Shown here piece by piece: positions 25,922 to 35,821 of a DNA stretch of 64,000 bases (position 1 is the stretch's first letter; every line of letters starts with the position of its first letter). Both the position numbers and the translations under genes were made by a program. Below the pieces are notes generated by a model. It had not been told where the DNA came from. It was given only the letters and a program-made list of their open reading frames with translations, and ran no database searches. Source of the DNA: Cryphonectria parasitica EP155. Its lineage: Eukaryota > Ascomycota > Sordariomycetes > Diaporthales > Cryphonectriaceae. Location of the stretch: assembly GCF_011745365.1 (NCBI RefSeq), contig NW_024468911.1, positions 1,544,759-1,608,758 on the forward strand. The letters run 5' to 3'.

Positions 25922-27034
25922 TCATATTATCAGATCCCACACAATCAGGAATGTGCACAACGCGCTGGCCGCATAAAACGTCATGCGCGCCTGGCTAAAC
26001 TTCCTTTGTGTCGCCTTCTGCAGGTGCTTGTTGCCGCCGCCCACGTTCTCCTCTGTTCTCTCCGAGTCTGCCACCAGCTGGTCGATGTGCGCCGACTGCA
26101 CCGTCAGGTTCTCCACGAGCATCTGCTGGAGCTCAGCAATCTCCACCAGCGACCTCTCCACGGTCCTGACCTTCTCCGTAGCGCTGTTGTAATGCCTCAC
26201 CATGTCCTGGTTGTCCCTCTCAAACATCTGTTTCTGCTCGTCCGTAAGATCTAGGTCTGTAGCCTGTCCTCTCTTCCTGGACGCCGCATTCTCCTCGTCC
26301 AGCGCTACAGAAGTGCCCGTAGTCGTAGGTCCCAGGCCAGGCCCGGTCTCCTCCAGCCCAAACTCCTTCGCCAGGCTGGGCGGCAAGCCCTGCGCGTTTC
26401 GCACCTTGGCCAGCACACTCCTGTTCTTCTCCATCTCCCTCGCCAGTCTGGTCTCCATCATTGTACGCTGCAGCGCCGCTGCCGCCTGCAGCTTCTGCTG
26501 CAGGTACACAATCACGCCCCCACGGTGCTCGACGACCTGCCGCTCCTGATCGATGGCTGCTGCATGCTCTGGGCTCCTGGTGCTCGCTGCACTGCCATCG
26601 CGCTCGGATCCGCCGCCGCCTGCGGCCCACCCCGTCAGAGCCCGCAGGCCTCGCGCATATTTTTGCTTGATCGCACCCGCCGCCGCCTCCTGTCTCTTGA
26701 TCTCTTCCTGCGTGAGCACATTAATCCGCGCGCTGAGCGCCCGCAGCATGTCCTTGGCATCCCTGTCAATAATGTTGCGGTCCGCGTCGGTCAGATACGC
26801 TGGCTGTTGCTGCTGTGCGTCCGCGCTCCGTCGCAGGTGCGTCTTGCGTGGGGCGGCTGTCGAGAGGTAGGCCTGTCGGATGGAGGAGAGCTCATGGTGC
26901 AGAGTGGTAATCTCGCGGTTGATGGAGGAAGCCGTCTTGAGGAAGCCGTCGATCTGGTCGAGGGTGAGGGTGGACCGGGTGGGAGGGGCCTGCCGTGCCT
27001 TGAGGAGCTCATTGAAGGAGGACGTGACTTCCAT
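25922..27034 (-). CDS. UFE1: ER t-SNARE Ufe1/syntaxin-18
   Basis: ER-resident Qa-SNARE that receives Golgi-derived COPI vesicles with the Dsl1 tether. One exon, 370 aa. The N-terminus (FNELLKARQ...) is the syntaxin-18 N-terminal segment, followed by helical Habc-like regions, a linker, a SNARE coiled coil at about 265-335 (DNQDMVRHYNSATEKVRTVE, then EIAELQQMLVENLTVQSAHI with the central Gln), and a C-terminal tail anchor at about 350-368 (FYAASALCTFLIVWDLII) ending within two residues of the stop. The start ATG at 27034 begins the conserved segment directly. An Ala/Gly-rich insertion at about 135-165 is the only odd part. Confidence 0.9.
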   Translation of the reverse strand: MEVTSSFNELLKARQAPPTRSTLTLDQIDGFLKTASSINREITTLHHELSSIRQAYLSTAAPRKTHLRRSADAQQQQPAYLTDADRNIIDRDAKDMLRALSARINVLTQEEIKRQEAAAGAIKQKYARGLRALTGWAAGGGGSERDGSAASTRSPEHAAAIDQERQVVEHRGGVIVYLQQKLQAAAALQRTMMETRLAREMEKNRSVLAKVRNAQGLPPSLAKEFGLEETGPGLGPTTTGTSVALDEENAASRKRGQATDLDLTDEQKQMFERDNQDMVRHYNSATEKVRTVERSLVEIAELQQMLVENLTVQSAHIDQLVADSERTEENVGGGNKHLQKATQRKFSQARMTFYAASALCTFLIVWDLII

Positions 27035-28946
27035 TTTGGTCGCGGGGAAGGAGAAGCAGGAGGGAGTAGGGAAGAGCAGAGAAGAAGAGGATGGTGAGGG
27101 TGGGCGTAAGGAGAATTATGTTATGTGTAAGATGAACGTTGGCTGCGCGCTGGAAATAATTCGTGGTCGTGACAGCTTGCAGTAGCTAAATCGGGCGAGC
27201 TTAGGCAGGGTACAGTATGCTGTTACTGGCACAAAGCTTCAGTGCTGTGGCTGGTGCTGAGCATGCTGTGGCTGGGTAGGCCCCCAAGGAGGATTTAGCA
27301 GTCGAGTTACAGGCTTTCTGCCCAAGTCTCTCCTATACTGGGCCAACCACTACCCTTCTCCCCAGACCACTAACCCCTGCTTGAGATGACCAATTCTGGA
27401 CGTCGGACAACGTCCATATAACCCAATATCAAAACTCGACAGCATCCAGTCAACGACCCCACCAAAGACGCTGTGCTCATAGAAGACGTGGCCATCAGCG
27501 CCCTCGAGACATCTTGCCCCGAGGGTTCCACCAAAAATCATGCTGCAACTTCAGCATCCCCGGCTTAGACGTTGCACATACCTGTGATGTATGATTGAGT
27601 CGCTCTCTTGAGCAGCTCGAGATGCATATCCAGAAGCTTCTAGCCCAGTCTACTCGTTTGGACATACACTCCTACAGCGTGGCCAGCCCCCTGAACTCTA
27701 GGTGGCTGTTGCTGTTGATGGTCTGCACAATGCAATACTGACTCTACTGGTTTCGCGAGCTCAATCTTGACCTGTCTCGCCAATGGCTTCCCCGAGAAGA
27801 GATTCGTCTTCGTCCTTTTCTGCTTGTAGGGCAGGGCAAGACACCATTCATGGATAGGGGGAACGATGACATACTTGAGAGGGATACGTTCTTGGGAGGA
27901 AGGCGGGGGTTTCATGGAGGTGGGCTTCCAACAAGAACCAACATGATACAGAGCATCGACAAGGCACGGAATAGACAACCAGGCACCCTAGGCTGCATTC
28001 CAGCACACACCGTCCGTCTCCTTTGGGCCCTGCGTCCGTCCGCGATTTTCGCCGTCTAGTTCATTCGGCTTTCAGTCGGCTGTGGGGCCGATACCGGGCC
28101 TCTTCCTCTCTCCACTCCATGTCCCGACCACCAGGAATGTGTACGATCACTGGTTCGACAAGGGTGGGGGTTTTAACGGGGGGGGGGGGTTTCTCCTTCT
28201 TTCTTGTCTGTCTTTGGATTGGTGTCAATGATCGAGCCGCACATCTGGTTCCACTCTTGCACAAAGCGCCATCACCACTTGGACATGTGCGAGCCTCCTC
28301 CTGCTCCAGTCTCACCGATCGCAGGCTGACATTGGACCCGGTGATGTGCTGATGACACCGCGCTCTTAGGACCCCGTCCTTCCCTCGTCGAAGCCCTCGC
28401 GACTTCGCAATTATGGCCTCCACGCGAGCTGGACAGGAACTCCTCCGGAAGCCCTCCATCTGTTGTACTATGTACTCTGTATACCTACAGGGTTCCATCC
28501 TGATAAGCCACCCGGACGTTGGCCGTTGACAGGGTGGCCAACGGGAATAAGGCCCCCTTCATGGTCCACATTTCCCCGGAAACCTGCCGTGAGATCCCCA
28601 ATCTAGTTTTCCTATTACTACTACGGTGACAGTCCCTTCACCTCCAGATTTATTCCCCAGGTTTTTCTCCTGTTCTCGCTGTCTGTTCTCCTTCAAAGCC
28701 TTCGTTGCCCCTCCTAGACTGCACAAGGGGATCTGGAACTCCGTTGGATTCTCGGCCCCTTCCTCTTCTACTGAACGAATAGGTTCTATTCGATCATAGG
28801 GCTTTCCCACACTCCTCTTTCTCCTTTTCTTTCGCTTTTCTCTTTTTTATTATTCCCCATGAGCGGCGAAATTGCAGTATTCGTTCATCTCTCCCTCGAT
28901 TCATACCGGCAGGATAGTCGTGTTCTCCCCAAGATCCACGATCGAC
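27035..28946. other. Divergent intergenic region, UFE1 to MFS gene
   Basis: About 1.9 kb. I see no gene; several frames of 60-145 codons on both strands have no recognisable content. A poly(G) tract is at about 28178-28189. The right half, with pyrimidine-rich stretches before 28947, should be the MFS promoter and leader. Confidence 0.5.
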
Positions 28947-30975
28947 ATGGAGTTCCGTGATGCCGAAAAAGACGACTCCTCGTGCCTGGCACACACGCCT
29001 CCTGAGGGCGTTGTCGATGCTGCCTCGTCCTTAGCGGGTCAGGATCCAGTAGCGAGACACACTCTCAGCCACTGTTCCCCGGCAGACGTTGCCTCTTCGG
29101 ACGATGAACCCACAGATAACAGCAGTGACCGAGCCGTACCGGACGCGGATCCGGAGGCTCTGGCCCGAGTGTCTACTGGGCCGGTCTACTCCACGTTCTC
29201 GACCGGCATGAAGAGGTGGATTATTGCTGTGGTCACATTGACGTCCTTTATATCGCCAATGACAGCTGTGAGCGAAATTCGCAACATGGAGTATGCTCCA
29301 GCGTCTCGGAACGGAGTTCTAATGATGTTTACAACAGAATATATACTTCCCTGCCCTGAATCCAATCGCCCAAGACTTGAATGTTGATGTTAGTCTCATC
29401 AACCTGACTTTGACGACCTACATGATCTTTCAGGGAATTGCACCGACAATCTTTGGTGATTTTGGTGACATGGCTGGCAGACGACCGGCATTCATACTTG
29501 CCGTGCTGATTTATATTGTCGGTACGTTCTCGACGCAGAAGCTCTCCTGCAGAATGGTTTTTGTCCTTCTTTCTCTTTCTTCCTTCAAACGCCCTCGGTG
29601 TTCCTAATCATTGTCTCCAACAGCAAACCTCGGCCTGGCACTCCAGGACAACTACTCCGCCCTGATGGTCCTCCGTATGGTCCAGAGCGGCGGTAGCAGC
29701 GGGACGCTCGCCCTAGGATACGCTGTAGTCGCGGATATCGCGACCAGCGCCGAGCGTGGCAAGTACATGGGCGTTGTGGGCGCAGGCATCAATGTTGGGC
29801 CGGCGTTGTCACCCGTCATCGGCGGAATCTTGGCCCAGTACCTGGGCTGGCGTGCCATCTTCTGGTTCTGCTTTATCTTCGCCTGCTCTGTCCTCGTCCC
29901 TTATGTTCTCACCGTCCCCGAGACTTGCCGTGCAATCGTGGGAAACGGTTCCATCCCGCCCCAGGGGTGGCATATGACACTCATCGATCTCGTGCACAAG
30001 CGGCGCCGCCGACGTGACCAGCTCGCGCGGAGGTCCAGCGCTCAGAGCAGCACCAGCACGCACCAGCAGCAGGAGGCGACGCCGCCGCGGCCCAAACTGC
30101 GCTTCCCCAATCCCCTGCGCGCATTAGCGGTGGCCCTGGACAAGGGCGTCGGCCTCATCATTCTGTACAACTCCCTCCTGTACCTCGTCTTCATCATCAC
30201 CGTCGCGACCCTCTCCACCCAGTTCAAGACCATCTACGGCTACAACGACCTACAAATCGGCCTGTGCTACCTCCCGTACGGCGCAGGCTGCTTCGGCGCC
30301 GCCATCGGCCAGGGGTACCTGCTGGACTGGAACTACCGCCGCGTCGCGCGCAGCATCGGCTTCACCGTGGACAAGAAGCGCGGCGACGACCTGTCCAGCT
30401 TCCCGATCGAGAAGGCCCGCATCGTGCCGCTGTACTTCTTCGTAGCCGTCGGGCTGGTCGCCATGATCCTGTACGGCTGGGTCCTGGAGCTCCGGCCCTC
30501 GGTCGCCGCCCCGCTGTGCCTCCAGTTCTGCATCGGCCTGTGCGTCACGGGCTCCTTTGGCATCCTCAACACCCTCATCGTCGACCTCAGCCCAGAGGCC
30601 CCCGCCACCGCCGTCGCCGCCAACAACTTTGTCCGCTGCGAGATGGGCGCCGCCGCCACCGCCGTCATCGAGCTCATGATCGCCGCCATGGGCACCGGCT
30701 GGTGCTACACCTTCTTCGCCCTGCTGCCCCTGGTCTTCGCCCCCATTCTGTGGGCCGAGACGAGGTACGGTATCCAGTGGAGGGCGGAGAAGCGGGCCCG
30801 CAGGGCGCAGAAGAAGGCCGAGAGGGAGAGGAAGAGGGGCGAGAAACAGGACAAAAAGGAGGAGGCCGAGCGCCGCCGACAGGACACGGAACGGGCTGGC
30901 GCCAAAGAGGAGGGCCGCGTGAGCCAGGGCCAGGCGCAGGAGGAACACCACGAGCAGCAACAGCAGCATGACTAG
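28947..30975 (+). CDS. MFS drug:H+ antiporter-like transporter (DHA1/Qdr-Dtr type)
   Basis: Twelve-TM proton-coupled exporter of the plasma membrane; the substrate is unknown. Exons 28947-29267, 29338-29521 and 29624-30975; 618 aa. The first about 85 residues are hydrophilic; TM1 contains SFISPMTANIYFPALNPIAQ, typical of DHA1 polyamine/multidrug members. Motif A in the loop after TM2 reads GDFGDMAGRRP, with Met instead of Arg in the DR pair. TM4-5 include RMVQSGGSSGTLALGYAVVAD and GRINVGPALSP-like motif C. A basic and Ser-rich central loop (about 275-320) and an unusually long charged Lys/Arg/Glu-rich tail of about 65 residues follow the last TM. Intron joins preserve phase and reconstitute the conserved text. 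The neighbours give no clue to the substrate. Confidence 0.9.
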
Positions 30976-32402
30976 GTAGGTAAGTAATGAAAATGGTCTG
31001 ATGATTAGTCTACATATCGGAGTTGTTGTTGGTAGGATGTATATCGGGATTTCCTACTTTAGGGTCTTTCCTTTCTTCTTTGTTTCTATTGTTTATTTAT
31101 CTTTGATATACATGATAACACGGCATCGGCAAAGCGCGACACGGCTGCATGGGGCGGGGTTCAACAGGAACAAACATCATCCGATGAAGGGACAAGAAAA
31201 TATGATGAGCGAGGGGCATTGATAAAGGGCGGTCGCATTAGATTGATACCTCATGACTTTTGTTGCACATGCGAACCATTTCACAGCCAGTGGCAATAAT
31301 CATATCGCCATCACTATGGTCCTTCATGCAGTTCACCTAGATGCTAGTGACCTGGCTGAAGCTGTTACTCGGCGGGGCATCAAGCTACGTGCCGCTTCTC
31401 AAGTGCTTGCAGACAATGCGGCCTGCCTTCTCGCCACGATATCCTACTATGGTCTTGATGCTACAGTACAGCTAAGGATAGTAGATAATCTCGTCAAAGG
31501 CGCGATAGATGTTGCACTCTTGCAAGACGTCTGTATCACCATCATCGCAGTTGTTGTTGTTTACCCTGAGGCAGAGCAGATATATGTACTGCTCGGTAAC
31601 TGACAAAATGCTCGAATCTGGCAAACTTAGCATAGCAAATCAGTTCAGAAGCTATGCTAGTAATCTTCCAATTTCACAAAAAAGCGCTTTCTCCTATTCC
31701 TCCTTTCCTTAGCTCAAAGTTGAGCTATACTATACAGAATCGATTTATGCAGATCAGAGTATAATTGATAATATCATGAATGATAAGCTGCATGTAAGAG
31801 ATTGCTTAGTCTAAATGAAGACTGAATAGCGCTTCTATAGCTATATTAATCTCTAAAGTAGCAGAGCAGATTGGTGCTATCTATACAATTAGATAATCTG
31901 ATATGAAGTGTTTGTATTTGTTGGAGGTAGTATTGATGCAGAAGCAAGCATAGTACTTGCTCTTCTTGTCTGGAGCATGCTGCTAATCATACTATGACTT
32001 AGAATTTAACATCTACAGGTCTACATTCTTCTCATCCTGTGCTAGCAGGCCAACTGGAGCAGCAGTTGCATACGTGGCTAGTACCAAGTCTGCTGCTGTC
32101 TGTTGGATATGATCGAGAGGTAGTTTGAGTTCTAGCTAGTGAAGGGATTTTGCGAACTGATGTGGCGGCAAAAGTAGCGGTTGTGCGTATTTCTGCGTCT
32201 GCAGCGCACATGGCGAACCCTAGAAGACATGCAAAGACCTGACTTCCAGAGAGATACGGTCGCGTCGATGAGAGACTTAAGGCTCCTGCGGTTTTCACCA
32301 GTAACATCAATGGCCAGGAAGTGGCGCCTGTCCGAAGACCCAAAATGAGTTATACTATTGAATAAGAGACATTTGCTATATTAAATATAATAATCTCTTA
32401 TA
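30976..32402. other. Left part of the AT-rich island
   Basis: GC content drops visibly after about 31240. A 116-codon frame at 31253-31603 (+) begins with ATG but matches nothing and is probably chance or a relic. Sequence at 31700-32030 is full of TA steps and stop codons in all frames, as in a decayed repeat. I cannot identify the source. Confidence 0.4.
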
Positions 32403-33687
32403 CTAAGATGTATTCGAAGAGGAATTCACAAGACGGATAGTCCAGAAGTCATAGCAATGCTTTAGATAGTCGTATGGCATATAGAAATAGCCATTCTCAC
32501 CCCAGTTGGCTCCCCATGAGTTGCGAACGATGAATAACTTCTCCTCCTGGTTGTATCCAACTACAAGAAGCGAATGCCTGTGCTCATTTTTCATCTCCTT
32601 GGCAGTCGGGTGCCCTGCAATAGAGTGTTAGCTATTAAGAATCAATAAAGATAAGTCGCGAGCTATGACTTACTTAGTCCACGGCCATCTGAATTGATAT
32701 ATTTTCTATCGAGCAAACCATAGGTCTTCATCCCGAATACAACAGGGTATCCCGAATGAAGGTATTGTATAATCGCCTTTTGAATGCCTTTCCGCGGAAA
32801 AGTTCGATACGATGGTGCAGTGTGCTGATGGGCATGATGCTCCACTCGAGTTGGTGGTTTCTTCGCTGCTTTAGCTCCAGGATAGAATTTATGCGTCTTC
32901 TTATCGCTTTGGCCTACTTCGTAAGACCAATCTTCCTCAGAACAGACTCCATGTCGGTGCATGTCAAGAGATTTGATGGCATCCTTTATATTGCTGCCAA
33001 CATCTTTATGAATGTCTTCTGGGTTATCTGACTTTGCACGAGCGTTGTACCAGATGAAAAGTCTAGAGGGTGAAAACGCGGGTAGGCCTTGCTTTTGAAC
33101 ATCGAATTCAAATGCGGCAGCGACGGCATGAGCAACACAACTGTTCATAGCTTTCTGACTGTATACCTCTGGGCACTTGTCTCTAAGGTCGATATAGTTG
33201 TCCACAGGCTTGTCAATAGGCTCGTAGATATGGTCGCGATGATCTGGACGGGAGGGATAAGGGCCGCTGTCGCTAGGCTGGGCACCCGGCAGGTTGTCTG
33301 GCTCTGTCTCTGAGTTCTATTCCACTCGTAAGTCCTTTGTCTGAAAAGTTGACTCAGCTATCAGTTCCAGGCTTACCTCTTCATTCGGGACTTGTTCGCT
33401 TGAGTCACTGTCCAAGTAAGAAAATGTCCACAGCTTAATTATCATGTAGTTCAAACATACCCGAACTTTCGGAGTAACGTGGCAGTCTTACGCCCAGTTT
33501 CGCGCACAAGGTTCTCGTTTGTGTCATAAATCTTATCACTGATATCCTTAATGGGAGCAGCTAGGATGTCATTGACACCAGTGGCATCAAGAACCCCATT
33601 TTGGGTGCGGTGGGCGATGCCGACTGCTTGAGCGGCTAGGTCTGCGCTGTCTTCGACAGAGTCTGCAACAACCTTGAAAAGCTCCAT
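32403..33687 (-). CDS. Xylellain-like papain-family (C1A) cysteine peptidase with an unfamiliar N-terminal domain
   Basis: Predicted cysteine endopeptidase. Exons on the minus strand: 33687-33461, 33407-33377, 33316-32674 and 32614-32403; 370 aa, all joins in phase. The catalytic domain starts at about residue 125 ([15 protein letters not shown]) and has a complete set: oxyanion Gln140, nucleophile Cys146 ([14 protein letters not shown]), His314 (HSLLVVGY) and Asn332 ([14 protein letters not shown]). [11 protein letters not shown] and YFYMPYDYL are typical of the bacterial xylellain-type branch rather than fungal or lysosomal cathepsins. There is no signal peptide and no inhibitory propeptide. 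Instead residues 1-76 form a predicted helical, Asp/Ala-rich domain unknown to me, then a Pro-rich linker (87-124). So it is probably cytosolic. Sits in AT-rich DNA, divergent from the beta-repeat gene at 34875. Confidence 0.85.
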
Positions 33688-33950
33688 TGCAAAGAGATGA
33701 TAACGGTAATCATAATGTTGGCAGTAGTATTAACGAAAGATATGCTACAGTGTTGAGTGTAAAGGCATGATATTTATAATTTGTAAAATAGACAGTCAAT
33801 TGTAAATTTCACTTTGGCTTCGAAGCGAACTTCTGGCCATTGATACTTCGCTCTGACAGCTGTCTCCTTACTTACTTAAGGCAGCTGTGTGGCAAAATAC
33901 TGATCGCCATTCAGCTTTCTCAATCAATTACAATTGAAGCTTACATAGCA

Positions 33951-34013
33951 ATATCTCCACAAGCTGAAATCTGCATACATTTGTGATATCTCCACAAGCT
34001 GAAACTTGCATAC
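33951..34013. repeat. Direct repeat, two 28-bp copies
   Basis: Copies at 33951-33978 and 33986-34013 begin ATATCTCCACAAGCTGAAA and end TGCATAC; they differ at two positions and are spaced 35 bp start to start. They could be binding sites or a small tandem duplication. Confidence 0.85.
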
Positions 34014-34140
34014 GAGTTGTATGATCTTGAAACATAATCTTTTATTCCTTGTTATGCTTGCTAAGCATTTACTATCTCCGGGACTCAGCTGATCTTATCA
34101 GTGTTCAAGCGACCAAAGTAGTATATGCATGTCGTTTAGC

Positions 34141-34495
34141 CCTTCTATTTCCATCAAGTCCGGCTCAGTTTGATGATCATTTTCCTAGTCAGTTGCTCAT
34201 CATGATATTCCGACCTTCTATTTCTTGTCAAATTTGGTAAACTATTGCTTGCCTCTAGGTTCAGCTCAGCTTTGCAGCCTGTGATCAACCTGTTTAGTAT
34301 CTGTATATGGAATATGAAGTTGGTTGCATGGCATCATATTGTGATTACTATGCTATTGTGACCTTCTATTTCCATCAAGTCCAGCTCAGTTTGATGATGA
34401 TCATTTTCCTAGTCAGTTGCTTATCATGATATTTCGACCTTCTATTTCTTTGGTAAACTATTGCTTACTGGCAGGTTCAGCTTAGCTTAGCAGTA
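34141..34495. repeat. Imperfect tandem repeat, period about 222 bp
   Basis: A block starting CCTTCTATTTCCATCAAGTC at 34141 recurs at 34363 and stays similar for about 130 bp (GCTCAGTTTGATGATCATTT, TTTCCTAGTCAGTTGCT, TATCATGATATT, then TTGGTAAACTATTGCTT). Small indels and substitutions separate the copies. Inside each copy CCTTCTATTT occurs twice. The order suggests a segmental tandem duplication. Confidence 0.85.
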
Positions 34496-34874
34496 TTCAG
34501 ATGACCAATCTAGTATAGCATGTGAAATAGACAATTGGTCTCATACTATGCTACTAGTACTATTTGCTGAAAGCTATTGCACTACGCCCTGCTCAGTTCC
34601 TTTTGAACTTCAGCTTCAGTTTAATTCTTAGTAAGAGCTAATAAATTAATACATGATGCAATTAATAATTACAGGCGCCACATTGCTAGATAAAGATAGT
34701 ATCGAGCCTAAAATTCTGCTTTTTGCTTTTCTCAAGTCTTTGCATCGAGTCTCTTGTATTCGCGATGAAGTTTTCTGCACGCATTATATAAGTGTTCCGA
34801 TTTCCCTATCGTTAGGAGTCAGTTCTTCAGAAATTCATTCTGAACGCTGACTTCAAGCTGGAAACAAAATCAAA

Positions 34875-35721
34875 ATGTCGATTAATATCGAGTGAGTCTA
34901 ATCCTAACTTCGGAATCAATGCACGTCTGTTAACTCGTGTCAGACAACTCAAGCTTGCAGATCAGTGGGCTGGTCTGTATATCTACCCCGAGAACCATCC
35001 CAGCGGACGGAGAACGGATGGAGAATCGGATTTCACTATAAATACCGAACCAGAGGCCGACAAGATCAATATTCATGGTAGCGGCCGCGATAAAGTTGGT
35101 GACTTCACTTTCAGTGGACACATTGACAGAAATACAACTGTGTATTTCAAGAAAGATTACGGCACCCACTGGTGGCACTATACTGGCTCTATTGATGCGG
35201 AGACAAATATGATGTACGGCAAATGGGGCGTTGGCCAGGAAGGAGGAGGAGGGTATTTTGCCTTCCACCTGGTGAATGAGAATGACGAAGCTGGGGATGT
35301 TTCTGCCGAGTATGCATTTCTACTTGCTTGTCCACCTTATTGAACTCCCCTGACCTATAAATAATTGTGACTTCATACGCTAATATCGAGGCAAATTAGG
35401 GACCAGCTAGAGAATACTAAGGGCGCTTGGTCGGGATTCTATACCTCGGCTGAGTCAGGTACTAGCCGGAGATGTAACTTCGAATTGGATGGTCAAGTAG
35501 GAGGGAATGGTGATCTGCTCGCAGTCAAAGGCAATGGAACTGGACCGACAGGGCCATATAGACTCACTGGTGTGGTGTCTAAGTCAGGCCAAGTGGTCTT
35601 TGCCAAGGTATATGAAAAACATACATATCTTTATCGAGGAACATTAACAGCGGATGGTTCCATGAAGGGCCAGTGGGCTGGAAAGGGGAGCTCTGGTACA
35701 TTCTATTTCGAACGCTCTTAG
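34875..35721 (+). CDS. Two-repeat beta-rich protein of unknown function
   Basis: Unrecognised gene. Exons 34875-34891 (17 nt, MSINIE), 34944-35309 and 35400-35721; 234 aa. The product is two copies of one domain of about 95 residues (about 13-115 and 137-234). Each copy starts W-x-G-x-Y and repeats the order I/L-x-x-x-G-x-G, a D/T-x-x-G-x-F/Y, V-x-F-x-K/A-x-Y, W/L-x-Y-x-G, then G-x-W-x-x-x-x-x-x-G-x-F-x-F. The alternation of hydrophobic residues and the glycine turns suggest a small beta-barrel (calycin-like). No signal peptide, no TM, no catalytic motif visible; probably cytosolic and a binding protein. It faces the peptidase gene across a repeat-bearing promoter, in the same AT-rich island, which suggests joint regulation or joint arrival. 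Function unknown. Confidence 0.75.
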
Positions 35722-35821
35722 CCATTAACACTATTGAGTCTCTAGTTGAAATCAACACTATTCACCTAGGATGTAAAGGCATTCATCTTACTGCAGGCGC
35801 CCATTCCTAAGGCTCACTCGA

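Larger units (their letters stand above)
33688..34874. promoter_or_regulatory. Shared divergent promoter region of the peptidase and beta-repeat genes
   Basis: 1.2 kb of AT-rich DNA without a gene. It contains two sets of direct repeats, listed separately. The two flanking genes are transcribed away from it, so both promoters must lie here. I see no clear TATA element that can be tied to either start. Confidence 0.5.

Noticed and set aside
30250..30971. Long open frames on both strands inside the MFS gene
   Set aside because: They are GC-rich shadows of the third MFS exon, with Pro/Arg/Gly-biased text and no family similarity.
33951..34495. CRISPR-like array from repeated units
   Set aside because: Only two copies of each unit with unequal spacing in a eukaryotic promoter; these are ordinary direct repeats.
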